Assembly: GCA_028824555.1 (NCBI GenBank)
Contig: JAPPDJ010000048.1
Span: 62,001 to 126,000 of the forward strand
Direction: 5' to 3'
From: Gammaproteobacteria bacterium
GTDB taxonomy: Bacteria; Pseudomonadota; Gammaproteobacteria; Pseudomonadales; Azotimanducaceae
DNA: 64,000 bases
Part shown: positions 26,459 through 34,705 of the stretch, piece after piece
Position numbering within the stretch: the stretch's first letter is position 1
Layout: every line of letters starts with the position of its first letter
Made by a program: the position numbers and the translations under genes
The notes under the pieces: model-generated
The model's database searches: none
What the model saw: the letters and a program-made list of their open reading frames with translations, nothing else
What the model was told of the DNA's origin: nothing

Positions 26459-28102
26459 ATGCCAACACAAAGGCCAGGAGCCCGCGCCGTTCTTGCCGCG
26501 CTACCTGCTCGCAGGGCGTTCCGGAGCCTTGCGCCGTGGGCCATCGCCGTGGCAGCACTTTGCTCCCTCGTCGCGCTCGTCAAGCTCTACCCGCTGTGGC
26601 TGGCTTACGACACGTCCCTGGTCACGATCACCGGCACGAGGGACGACGACTCGCCGGGTGCCAGGTTCGACGCCGTCCTGCTCCGCCACCTCGACCATTT
26701 CGCATATCTGCGCTCGTTCGACCATGTGTTGGCTGCGGGCCCACGCACATTGCGCCTGACGGCGCCGCTCTGGCTTGATCGTTGCGAAGTGCGGCAAGGG
26801 GATTTCTACAAGTTCGCCGGCTGGGCGCCGTTCGAGCCACAGGCCGCCGCACGCGCCGCCGCGCCAGGTCAACCGCCCAACTGGCGACACTTCAGCGAAA
26901 GCCGAGACCACACCATCAGCGGACGCCTGGACGCGCCAGCGACCGGAATCACATGGTGGGATGCAGCGGCCTATTGCCGCGCCGCCGGCGGTCGTCTGCC
27001 GACGGCTTCGGAGTGGGTGGCTGCAACGGCCGGCGAGCAGCCCCGGCTGTATCCGTCGGGTGATGTCATGGAGTCGGACGCTTGGCCCTATCTCGATCCG
27101 CTCCTGAACGCCGCGCAGAAGTGCGGCCTGCACCCCAGCACCGACACACCCCAAGGGCTGTCAGACATGGCGCACGGCGTCTCGGAATGGGCTGTGGGCG
27201 ACCTCGCAGATGGCCCGGCAGTGATGGGCGGCAACGGCTACAACGCCCCCCGCGAACTCTACAGCCTGGCGGCGCTGCATCGCCGGGCGCCGATGGACCA
27301 TCGTTCTCCATATCTGGGATTTCGCTGCGCCTACGACCACGAACCGATGCCCACGCCGTGGCGAACGCAGACAGGCGCGAGGCAGTTGCCGCCGGGCATC
27401 TATCAAGTGGGCATCCCGGCCAGGGCGCGCGTCCCAAGCCTTCTCTCGGCGCTGCCTCGGCAGCAAGTACCCCTCATCGGCCGCATTCTCTCGACGGATG
27501 CAAGCACGGGCGCGCAACCAACCCTGCACCTGATGACGCGAGAGGTCACCCGCCGCCAATACGCCAGATTCCTCCGCGACCCGTTCGTGCTTGCTGGATT
27601 CCACGCCGAAGCCAACCAACCCGCATCCCACAGCCATCGTCCGCCCGATTGGCGGGAGCAAATGCAGGAACCAGACCTGCCCGTGGTGAATGTCGATTGG
27701 TGGTCCGCCTACGCCTTCGCCTCCTGGGCCGGAGGCCGCCTGCCCACAGCCTTGGAGTGGGAACGCGCCGCCTCGGGCCAAGGCGCGCGCATCTACCCTT
27801 GGGGCGACGACTTCACCGCCGCCAATCCTGTAACGGGCGAGCAAGCACTGCGCGGTCCCCAACTGCCAAGCGAAGAGTCGGGCGACCAAACCCCCGAGGG
27901 CCTCCTGAACATGGGCGGCAATGTCTCCGAATGGACCCGCAGCGTATCCGGCGCCTCCGGCAGCTTCGCCATCGTCGTCAAGGGCGGCAACTACCTCCTC
28001 CCCGGCCCCACCACGGCCCGAATCGACCACCGCAACCACCTCTCACCGCATTACCGCTCCCCCACGCTAGGCTTCCGGGTGGCATTCGACCGCCCTCGCT
28101 AA
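26459..28102 (+). CDS. Membrane-anchored protein with two FGE-sulfatase/SUMF1-fold domains
   Basis: N-terminal TM APWAIAVAALCSLVALVKLYPLWL; ITWWDAAAYCRAAGGRLPTASEW...SPYLGFRCAYD and VNVDWWSAYAFASWAGGRLPTALEWERAASG...NMGGNVSEWT...SPTLGFRVAFD. Confidence 0.85.
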   Translation: MPTQRPGARAVLAALPARRAFRSLAPWAIAVAALCSLVALVKLYPLWLAYDTSLVTITGTRDDDSPGARFDAVLLRHLDHFAYLRSFDHVLAAGPRTLRLTAPLWLDRCEVRQGDFYKFAGWAPFEPQAAARAAAPGQPPNWRHFSESRDHTISGRLDAPATGITWWDAAAYCRAAGGRLPTASEWVAATAGEQPRLYPSGDVMESDAWPYLDPLLNAAQKCGLHPSTDTPQGLSDMAHGVSEWAVGDLADGPAVMGGNGYNAPRELYSLAALHRRAPMDHRSPYLGFRCAYDHEPMPTPWRTQTGARQLPPGIYQVGIPARARVPSLLSALPRQQVPLIGRILSTDASTGAQPTLHLMTREVTRRQYARFLRDPFVLAGFHAEANQPASHSHRPPDWREQMQEPDLPVVNVDWWSAYAFASWAGGRLPTALEWERAASGQGARIYPWGDDFTAANPVTGEQALRGPQLPSEESGDQTPEGLLNMGGNVSEWTRSVSGASGSFAIVVKGGNYLLPGPTTARIDHRNHLSPHYRSPTLGFRVAFDRPR

Positions 28103-28157
28103 ACGGTGCGAGCGATAGAGTTCGGTGACCGTACTCCCGTCCTTCGGGGCAGGGTCC

Positions 28158-28287
28158 GTAGGGGACGGGCTTGTCCCCGCCAGTCTGAGTTCGACACGAG
28201 GAATGCGTCGAAGCTCTGCAGTTCGCGCAAGCGAACTGCCAACGCGCCCGTCAAGGCGCGCCGGGACGGGACAAGCCCGTCCCCTAC
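28158..28287. repeat. Composite palindromic element, approx. 130 bp, bounded by gtaggggacgggcttgtccc / gggacaagcccgtcccctac
   Basis: Terminal inverted repeats enclosing gcagttcgcgcaagcgaactgccaacgcgcccgtcaaggcgcgcc; reverse complement closely matches 49451..49580. Confidence 0.85.
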
Positions 28288-29165
28288 GGACCTGCCCCAG
28301 GCCGCCCGGTAACCACCAGTCCCAACACGATCAACCCCAGCGCCACTGGCGCGCTCAAGTGCAACTCCTCCCCGAGCACCATCGCAATCAGCACCAGCGA
28401 GAGAAAAGGCGACAGGAAAATCAGTTGCGAGATGGTGCCGACATGCCGAGTCAGCGACAGCGCCCGTTGCCACAGTAGGAAGGTGATGCCCATTTCCACT
28501 AAACCCACCCACACGCCGAAGGCGAGATTGGTGGGCGTGAGTTGGGGCAAGCCGGTTGTGGTGGCACAGACGATAGCCACCGCCGGGGTCGCCAATGCGA
28601 ATCCGGCGAGCATCCCCTGCACGGGATGCGCCGACACGCGCACCGTGGCCAACCAGTAGCCTGCCCAGAGCACCGTGCTTGCGAGCGCCAGGAGAACGCC
28701 GGTGAGGTCGAACGCAAGCCCACCGAGTTCGCCTCGCGTCAGGAGCAGCGTCACGCCGCCATAGGCGATGGCGATGCCGAGCCAGCCGCGCCACCGCAGC
28801 CGCTGCCCCAGGATCGGCCAGGCGAGGAGCGCGACGACGATGGCCCAGGTGTAGTTGAGCGGCTGCGCCACTTGCGCCGGCAAGCGATCGTAAGCCTCGA
28901 ACAGGATCAAGTAATAGGCGAGGGGATTGACGAGCCCCAGCGCCGCCACGCGCCACCGAACCGCATTCGACATCGGCGCAATGCCACGCCAAAGCACCAG
29001 CCGCACCGCCGCGAAGAAGACCAGCGAGACGATGCAGGCGAGGAACAAGAGCTGCACCGGCGCCATCTGTGCCAGCCCAAGCTTGAACGCAGTGGCAACG
29101 GTGGACCAAAGCGCCACGCTTGCCAACGCAGCGCTCAGCGCACGCGACTCCCTGCCCCAAGCCAT
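28284..29165 (-). CDS. EamA/DMT-superfamily transporter
   Basis: Ten hydrophobic segments; AQPLNYTWAIVVALLAWPILGQRL...LIFLSPFLSLVLIAMVLGEEL typical EamA repeats. Confidence 0.88.
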   Translation of the reverse strand: MAWGRESRALSAALASVALWSTVATAFKLGLAQMAPVQLLFLACIVSLVFFAAVRLVLWRGIAPMSNAVRWRVAALGLVNPLAYYLILFEAYDRLPAQVAQPLNYTWAIVVALLAWPILGQRLRWRGWLGIAIAYGGVTLLLTRGELGGLAFDLTGVLLALASTVLWAGYWLATVRVSAHPVQGMLAGFALATPAVAIVCATTTGLPQLTPTNLAFGVWVGLVEMGITFLLWQRALSLTRHVGTISQLIFLSPFLSLVLIAMVLGEELHLSAPVALGLIVLGLVVTGRPGAGP

Positions 29166-29267
29166 GCCGCGAAGTTACACGATGGTGGCCTCGCCAGAGA
29201 ATGCGGTGGCGCGACCAACGCTTCCTTTAGAATGCCGCTGCCAACTACATTTCATCGAGGGGAGTCC

Positions 29268-29747
29268 ATGTCGATTCAAGAAGGTGAGCGCTTGCCGGAA
29301 GCCACCGTGCATGTGATGGGGGACGCAGGGCCGTCCGCCGTATCCACAAACGACCTGTTCTCGCAAAAGCGCGTCGTGCTGTTTGCGGTGCCGGGCGCAT
29401 TCACGCCCACCTGCTCGCAGGCGCACCTGCCCGGGTTCGTCGAGCACGCGGCGCAGATGAAGGACACGGGCGTGGACAGCGTTGTGTGCATCGCCGTCAA
29501 CGACGCCTTCGTCATGGATGCCTGGGGCAAGTCGGCCGGCGCCGACGAACTCACCATGGTGGCAGACGGCAATGGCGACTTCACGAAGGCCATTGGCCTG
29601 GAAATGGACGGCAGCGGCTTCGGCCTCGGCACCCGCTCGCAGCGCTACGCCATGATCGTGGACGACGGCATCGTCGCCAAGCTCGCCGTGGAAGCGCCAG
29701 GAGCTTTCGAGGTGAGCCGCGCCGAGGCGATTCTCGAGCTGCTTTGA
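29268..29747 (+). CDS. Peroxiredoxin (Prx5/redoxin family)
   Basis: LFAVPGAFTPTCSQAHLPGFVEHAAQMKDTGVDSVVCIAVNDAFVMDAWGK. Confidence 0.92.
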   Translation: MSIQEGERLPEATVHVMGDAGPSAVSTNDLFSQKRVVLFAVPGAFTPTCSQAHLPGFVEHAAQMKDTGVDSVVCIAVNDAFVMDAWGKSAGADELTMVADGNGDFTKAIGLEMDGSGFGLGTRSQRYAMIVDDGIVAKLAVEAPGAFEVSRAEAILELL

Positions 29748-29783
29748 CAAGAGCCCCACTCAGCGAAACGGTCAGGAGAGAGC

Positions 29784-30368
29784 ATGGCACTCAAGATCTA
29801 CGGCCCCGTCCAAACCCGAACCTATCGCACATTGTGGATGGCGGAAGAACTCGGCATCGACTACGAGCACATCGCCGATGCCACGCCCGAGGCACTCGTC
29901 GCCGTCAATCCCATGGCGCAGGTGCCGGCCATCGACGACGACGGCCTCATCCTCACCGAGTCGATGGCAATCAACCTCTATCTCGCCCGCAAGCACGGCA
30001 AGCTGATGCCGTCTTCGGCTGACGAGCAGGCGCAGACCCTGCGCTGGTGCTTCTGGGTGATGACTGCCGTGGAGGGCACGTTGCTCGATGTGCTCAAGCG
30101 CCAGCATGGAATCATGGGTTTCGAGAAGGACCCGGATGCCGTGGCCGCCGGCATCGAGACTCTCCAGCGTCCGTTGCGGGTGCTCAATGGCCACCTTGCG
30201 GACCGCGACTATCTTGTGAACCAAGACTTCACGGTGGCGGATCTCAACGTCGCCAGCGTTCTGAGCTGGAGTCGCATGGCGCGCATCGACCTTTCGGGCC
30301 ACGGCAACGTGGACGAATGGCTGGGCCGCTGCCTGGAACGCGACGCCGCGGTGCGGGCACGGGGCTGA
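29784..30368 (+). CDS. Glutathione S-transferase family protein
   Basis: YGPVQTRTYRTLWMAEELGIDYEHI...NPMAQVPAIDDDGLILTESMAINLYLA. Confidence 0.9.
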   Translation: MALKIYGPVQTRTYRTLWMAEELGIDYEHIADATPEALVAVNPMAQVPAIDDDGLILTESMAINLYLARKHGKLMPSSADEQAQTLRWCFWVMTAVEGTLLDVLKRQHGIMGFEKDPDAVAAGIETLQRPLRVLNGHLADRDYLVNQDFTVADLNVASVLSWSRMARIDLSGHGNVDEWLGRCLERDAAVRARG

Positions 30369-30409
30369 ATCGAGGCATCAGGAACGCAAACCGACAAGGG
30401 GGAAGGCAA

Positions 30410-30778
30410 ATGCGCGTGGTGCGGGTGTATACCGGGGACGATGGCGAATCGCACTTCGAGGACGTGGACATCGGGGTGACGTCCGAGGGCGGCATCGGTC
30501 GGCTCTCCTCGCTCATACCGGGCCCCGGCGTGATGTTCCGCGAGGTGGACGGCGACTACGACCTCGACTTCCACACCGCCCCGAGGCGGCAATTCGTCGT
30601 CAATCTGCGCGGCTCGGTGGACATCACGGTGGGCAGCGGCGAAACCAGACGCCTCGAGTCCGGCGACATCCTCCTGGCCGAAGACACCACCGGCCACGGC
30701 CACAAGAGCCGAGCCGTTGCGGGCCGGCCGCGCTCCTGCCTCTTCATCCCCATCAACGAAGACGCAAAGCTGCCGTAA
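30410..30778 (+). CDS. Cupin-like small protein
   Basis: FHTAPRRQFVVNLRGSVDITVGSGETRRLESGDILLAEDTTGHGHKSRAV. Confidence 0.65.
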   Translation: MRVVRVYTGDDGESHFEDVDIGVTSEGGIGRLSSLIPGPGVMFREVDGDYDLDFHTAPRRQFVVNLRGSVDITVGSGETRRLESGDILLAEDTTGHGHKSRAVAGRPRSCLFIPINEDAKLP

Positions 30779-30870
30779 GCCCCGTCGGTGGCGTGTCCCA
30801 CATTCATCTGCCGGCTGTAGCGGATGCGCCGGTACCCGGCGATCGGGTTCGACTGGCTGCCGGCGCCACT

Positions 30871-30985
30871 CTGGAGGGAGGGCGTCTCGCCCTCCGTCGC
30901 GCCGAAAGGCACCGAGAACACGCGCTGCACCAGCAAGATGCGCGCCCTTGCGGGCGCGATGGAGGGCGAGACGCCCTCCCTCCAG
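30871..30985. repeat. Approx. 115-bp palindromic element (ctggagggagggcgtctcgccctcc...ggagggcgagacgccctccctccag)
   Basis: Terminal inverted repeats plus unique core agaacacgcgctgcaccagcaagatgcgcgccc; reverse complement closely matches 62923..63036. Confidence 0.88.
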
Positions 30986-31125
30986 GGTACGGAGCGCCAG
31001 GCACCTTGTGATCCAAAATGAGACACTACGCCCCGTCAGCAAGGTTGCGCCCACCTGCCAAGGCGCGGCATGCCTCACGGTGGGATTTGCTCGCTGTGGG
31101 TTGAGGGTGTAGCGGGTCTGCGCTG

Positions 31126-31848
31126 TCACGGAATCTGCGCCACCGCACCCGACTTCAAGAGCGCCTTTAGCGCCTCTCGCTTCGACAGCGCCGAGAGCCG
31201 ACTTGCGTGACGTTCGACATAGGCCGTCACGGCATCGGGGTTGACGCGGGAGTACTGCCGCAGCGCCCAGCCGATGGCCTTGCGCAGGAAGAACTCGCGC
31301 TCGTCGATCGAGGGCTCGATGAACGCAAACAGCAGCGCCTCGTCTGTGGACTTGCCACGCTTTAGCTGCGAGAGAATCGCCGTGCGTCGCTTCCAGATGT
31401 CCACGTCGTCCGCCCAGCGCCGCAGCAGCACCGCGACTTCCGTCGGATGGCGGTTCAGCATCTGCCCGACGGCGACGCTGGCGATGGCGTCCACGTAGTC
31501 CCACCACGCCCCCGTGACGACCAGTTCCTCGATCATCGCCATCCGAGCCGGTTCCAGCCAGCGCCGGTGGCGGCTGTGGTTCAGGAGTTCCACGGCCGCA
31601 TAGCGCTCCTCGCGCCGCTCCGCCGACCGCCAAAGCGCGAGAACCGCCTGCTCCCAGGTGGCCGCGTCCGGCAACGGCAGCGACCGCACCGTTTCCGCAA
31701 CGAGCTTGCGCACAACCGGCACCGTGACACCGTGAAACGGCATCTCGGACTTCATGTACGCCTGCTGCCCGCGCGCCCGGTCCGGGTCCGCAACGTCGCG
31801 TAGCGCCTGGACCACATCAAGGCGCAAGTCTCGAACAAAAACATCCAC
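31126..31848 (-). CDS. DNA alkylation repair protein (AlkD-like HEAT repeat)
   Basis: FHGVTVPVVRKLV...SRHRRWLEPARMAMIEELVVTGAWWDYVDAIAS...FLRKAIGWALRQYSRVNPDAV; GTG start inferred. Confidence 0.85.
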   Translation of the reverse strand: MDVFVRDLRLDVVQALRDVADPDRARGQQAYMKSEMPFHGVTVPVVRKLVAETVRSLPLPDAATWEQAVLALWRSAERREERYAAVELLNHSRHRRWLEPARMAMIEELVVTGAWWDYVDAIASVAVGQMLNRHPTEVAVLLRRWADDVDIWKRRTAILSQLKRGKSTDEALLFAFIEPSIDEREFFLRKAIGWALRQYSRVNPDAVTAYVERHASRLSALSKREALKALLKSGAVAQIP

Positions 31849-31965
31849 GGCCAAGGGGTCCTCTCGAAGCGACGGCTGCCGACACCGATTGTCGCCTACC
31901 AAAACACTTGCCGTGCGCCCCCGTTTGCTCGCATGATCGGCCAAGGCTCTTGTGGGAGGGAGAGG

Positions 31966-33138
31966 ATGGCCTACGAAATCAAGCGGTTCCCATACGATGG
32001 CACCATCGATGCCGACGGCCATGTGTTGGAGCCGCCGGACCTTTGGGAGAACTACCTCGAAGCGAAGTACCTAGACCGCGCCCTGCGCATTCGCGTCGAT
32101 GACGACGGCCTCGAATACCTCGAAATCAACGGCAAGCCCTCCGAGCGCACCCGCAAGGGCTCCCTCGGCATCATGGGCGCGATGGGGGCCGAAAACCTCA
32201 AGCCCAGCCCCGATCGCCGCTATGCCGACAGCATGCCCCTCGGCGCTTGCGATGCGAGCGACCGCCTGCACCTCATGGATCAGGAGAACCTCGCCTGCTC
32301 CCTCCTCTACCCCACCATCTGCCTGTTGTGGGAAGTGGAGGAGACAGACCCCGAGATCACCCTCGCCTACGCCCGCGCCTACAACCGCTGGATTGCCGAC
32401 TTCTGTCGCGGCAGCGGCGGGCGCCTCGTGCCCATCGCCATGCTGACGCTGCTGGACCCGGCCGGCTCCGCAGCCGAACTCGAACGCGCCGTCAAGGACG
32501 GCTGCAAGGGCGCCTGGATCAACCCGTTCAACCACAACCGGGTGATTCACGGCCACCCAGACCACGACGTGCTGTTCGCCAAATGCGTGGAACTCGACGT
32601 GCCGCTGGCGATTCACCCCACCTTCCACCCGCACGCGGCAGCGGCCGGCATCTTCGACTGGCCCACAGAAGGCATGGGCGCGGCCGCCATGATCTGGCTG
32701 CGCTCCATCGTCCAGCAGGCGCTGATCTCGTTCATGGCCCTCGGCACGCTGGATCGCTTCCCCGAGCTTCGCCTAGGCGTGCTCGAAGCCGGCTCCGGCT
32801 GGATCGGCGCCATGCTCGACCGCTTGGACGCCCACGCGCGCTCAGTCAACGTTGCCGGCAAGCGCCCCACCTTCACCGAGTATTTCCGTCGCCAGTGCTT
32901 CATCTCCGGCGACCCGGACGAAACCGCCGCCCCGTTCATCATCGATCACGTGGGCGCCGACAACTTCATGTGGGCCACGGACTACCCGCACCCCGATCAT
33001 CCGCACACCTGGGTGGACGATCTCACTGCCTTCGCCAATCGCCTGACGCCGCCGGCGAGAGCCAAGGTGCTCGGCGACAACGTGCGGCGCATCTACCGGC
33101 TGGAGGATGTGGGTCAAGCGCAAGCGGCGGCCGGCTGA
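31966..33138 (+). CDS. Amidohydrolase-family (TIM-barrel) hydrolase
   Basis: DADGHVLEPPDLWENYLEAKYLDRALRIRVDDDG...GADNFMWATDYPHPDHPHTW. Confidence 0.87.
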   Translation: MAYEIKRFPYDGTIDADGHVLEPPDLWENYLEAKYLDRALRIRVDDDGLEYLEINGKPSERTRKGSLGIMGAMGAENLKPSPDRRYADSMPLGACDASDRLHLMDQENLACSLLYPTICLLWEVEETDPEITLAYARAYNRWIADFCRGSGGRLVPIAMLTLLDPAGSAAELERAVKDGCKGAWINPFNHNRVIHGHPDHDVLFAKCVELDVPLAIHPTFHPHAAAAGIFDWPTEGMGAAAMIWLRSIVQQALISFMALGTLDRFPELRLGVLEAGSGWIGAMLDRLDAHARSVNVAGKRPTFTEYFRRQCFISGDPDETAAPFIIDHVGADNFMWATDYPHPDHPHTWVDDLTAFANRLTPPARAKVLGDNVRRIYRLEDVGQAQAAAG

Positions 33139-33180
33139 CCTGCGGCGAGCCACACGCGCCGTTCTCGCTCGCTAGTCACC

Positions 33181-33834
33181 ATGCCAACGGGAGTGGACGA
33201 CACCCGTTCGACCAAAACGCTAATCTGGGACTGGCCCTTGCGCATCTGGCATTGGGCCTTCGCGATCGTGGTCGTCTTCTCGCTCACCACAGGCCTCATC
33301 GGCGACATCAGCCTGCTCGAGTGGCACGTCCGCTCCGGCACCCTCGCCTTAGGCCTTCTGGCGTTCCGCATCGGCTGGGCCATCTGGGGCGGGCTCTACG
33401 CAAGATTCTCGAACTACCGCACCTCCCCACGCGCCATCCTGAACCACTTCCGCGGCAGGAACCCGCCCGCGCCCCACACCGCACCGGGCATCGCGCTGGT
33501 TGGGTTGCTGCTTGCAATCGTGACCTTGCAAGTGAGCACGGGCCTCTTCGCCACCGACGAGATCTTCACTGAAGGCCCTCTGCGGCAGTGGGTCTCGCTC
33601 GAGTTCGCCCGCAACGCCACCTTCATCCACAACCGCGCCCACTGGCTGATCGTGGCCCTGGTCTCCACACATGTAGCCGCGCACATCGTCTATGGCGCCC
33701 TGCGGGACCCGACCCCCCTGTCGATGTTCACCGGCACCAAGGCCGTCGACGTGCCGCCGACGCCGCACTATGCCTGGCGCGCCGCCGCCACCCTCTTGGC
33801 CGCCGCCCTACTCGTGGTTGCCCTACCCGACTGA
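33181..33834 (+). CDS. Cytochrome b561 / Ni-Fe-hydrogenase-type cytochrome b
   Basis: LIWDWPLRIWHWAFAIVVVFSLTTGLIG...LEWHVRSGTLALGLLAFRIGWAIWG...HNRAHWLIVALVSTHVAAHIVY. Confidence 0.87.
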   Translation: MPTGVDDTRSTKTLIWDWPLRIWHWAFAIVVVFSLTTGLIGDISLLEWHVRSGTLALGLLAFRIGWAIWGGLYARFSNYRTSPRAILNHFRGRNPPAPHTAPGIALVGLLLAIVTLQVSTGLFATDEIFTEGPLRQWVSLEFARNATFIHNRAHWLIVALVSTHVAAHIVYGALRDPTPLSMFTGTKAVDVPPTPHYAWRAAATLLAAALLVVALPD

Positions 33835-33950
33835 CCCCATCATCCCGCCCTGGAGAACCGGTGTCCCGTTCCCATCGCCGACAGGCGTGATGGTTAGTGA
33901 GCTCCAATGGAACGGACCGTGCAACGCAATGATCTTGCGCCGCTTTTCTC

Positions 33951-34150
33951 CGTAGGTGACGGGCTTGTCCCGTCCCGTGCTTGACGCTTCGACGAACTCG
34001 GAACGGGACGGGACAAGCCCGTCCCCTACGAGGCCCGTCCTGAACGCACCGATGGATTCGGCAAGGGCCCGTAGGGGCGACCCTTGTGGTCGCCCGTCTT
34101 GAATGCATCGACAAGTTCGAGATGGGACGGGACAAGCCCGTCCCCTACGA
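33951..34150. repeat. Cluster of intergenic palindromes (gtag-gggacgggcttgtccc and gtaggggcgacccttgtggtcgccc types)
   Basis: At least four palindromic units in about 200 bp. Confidence 0.85.
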
Positions 34151-34245
34151 GGAATGCGTTGAAACGCACCGACAGATTCGGCACGGGACTACGACCCGCC
34201 GAGCTTCGAAGTCGCAAGGCCGACGCATGCATCGGCCTCGGTGGG

Positions 34246-34671
34246 CTACTCCTGCCGATAGTCGTCGTGACAGCCCTTGCAGGCGCCGCCGAGGCCCTGC
34301 AGCGCCGCGCCGGCCTGCGCTCGGTCGCCTCCTGCGGCAGCTTCCTTGAACTCTTGGGCGGCGGCGCGGAACGCCTCGATCTTCTCGGCGAAGTCTTCGG
34401 TGTCTTCCCAGATGGCCGGCAGCGCATCGCCGCCCTCCGAGCCCTCCGGGAACAAGGACCCCGAAGCTTCGGCGAGGTCCGCCATCGCGTTGCCGTGCAT
34501 CGGCAGGTGGCCGGCGTGAGGCACTTCGCCGCGGATGATCTTGACGATGGCCTGCATGTGGCCGCCCACGGCCTGCATCGCGTGCTGGCGGTATTCCGCA
34601 TCGGCCTCGGCGCCTATGGAATTGAGGGCCAAGAGGCTCGCCACCCCGGCGAGAGTCGTGGAAATGCGCAT
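34246..34671 (-). CDS. Cytochrome c' (class II cytochrome c)
   Basis: Signal peptide; RQHAMQAVGGHMQAIVKIIRGE...LGGACKGCHDDYRQE (C-terminal CxxCH). Confidence 0.9.
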   Translation of the reverse strand: MRISTTLAGVASLLALNSIGAEADAEYRQHAMQAVGGHMQAIVKIIRGEVPHAGHLPMHGNAMADLAEASGSLFPEGSEGGDALPAIWEDTEDFAEKIEAFRAAAQEFKEAAAGGDRAQAGAALQGLGGACKGCHDDYRQE

Positions 34672-34705
34672 TTTGCTTTGTCTCCTTGGTGGTTCGGTCG
34701 TGCGT

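Noticed and set aside
23147-28102. Interpretation as a Zorya type I/II anti-phage system
   Set aside because: A MotA-like channel is present, but no long ZorA-type cytoplasmic tail, no OmpA-like ZorB domain and no ZorC/ZorD/ZorE-like genes are seen.
33951-34150. CRISPR or riboswitch cluster
   Set aside because: Palindromic units are irregularly spaced, occur in multiple orientations and recur elsewhere in intergenic DNA; no cas genes.
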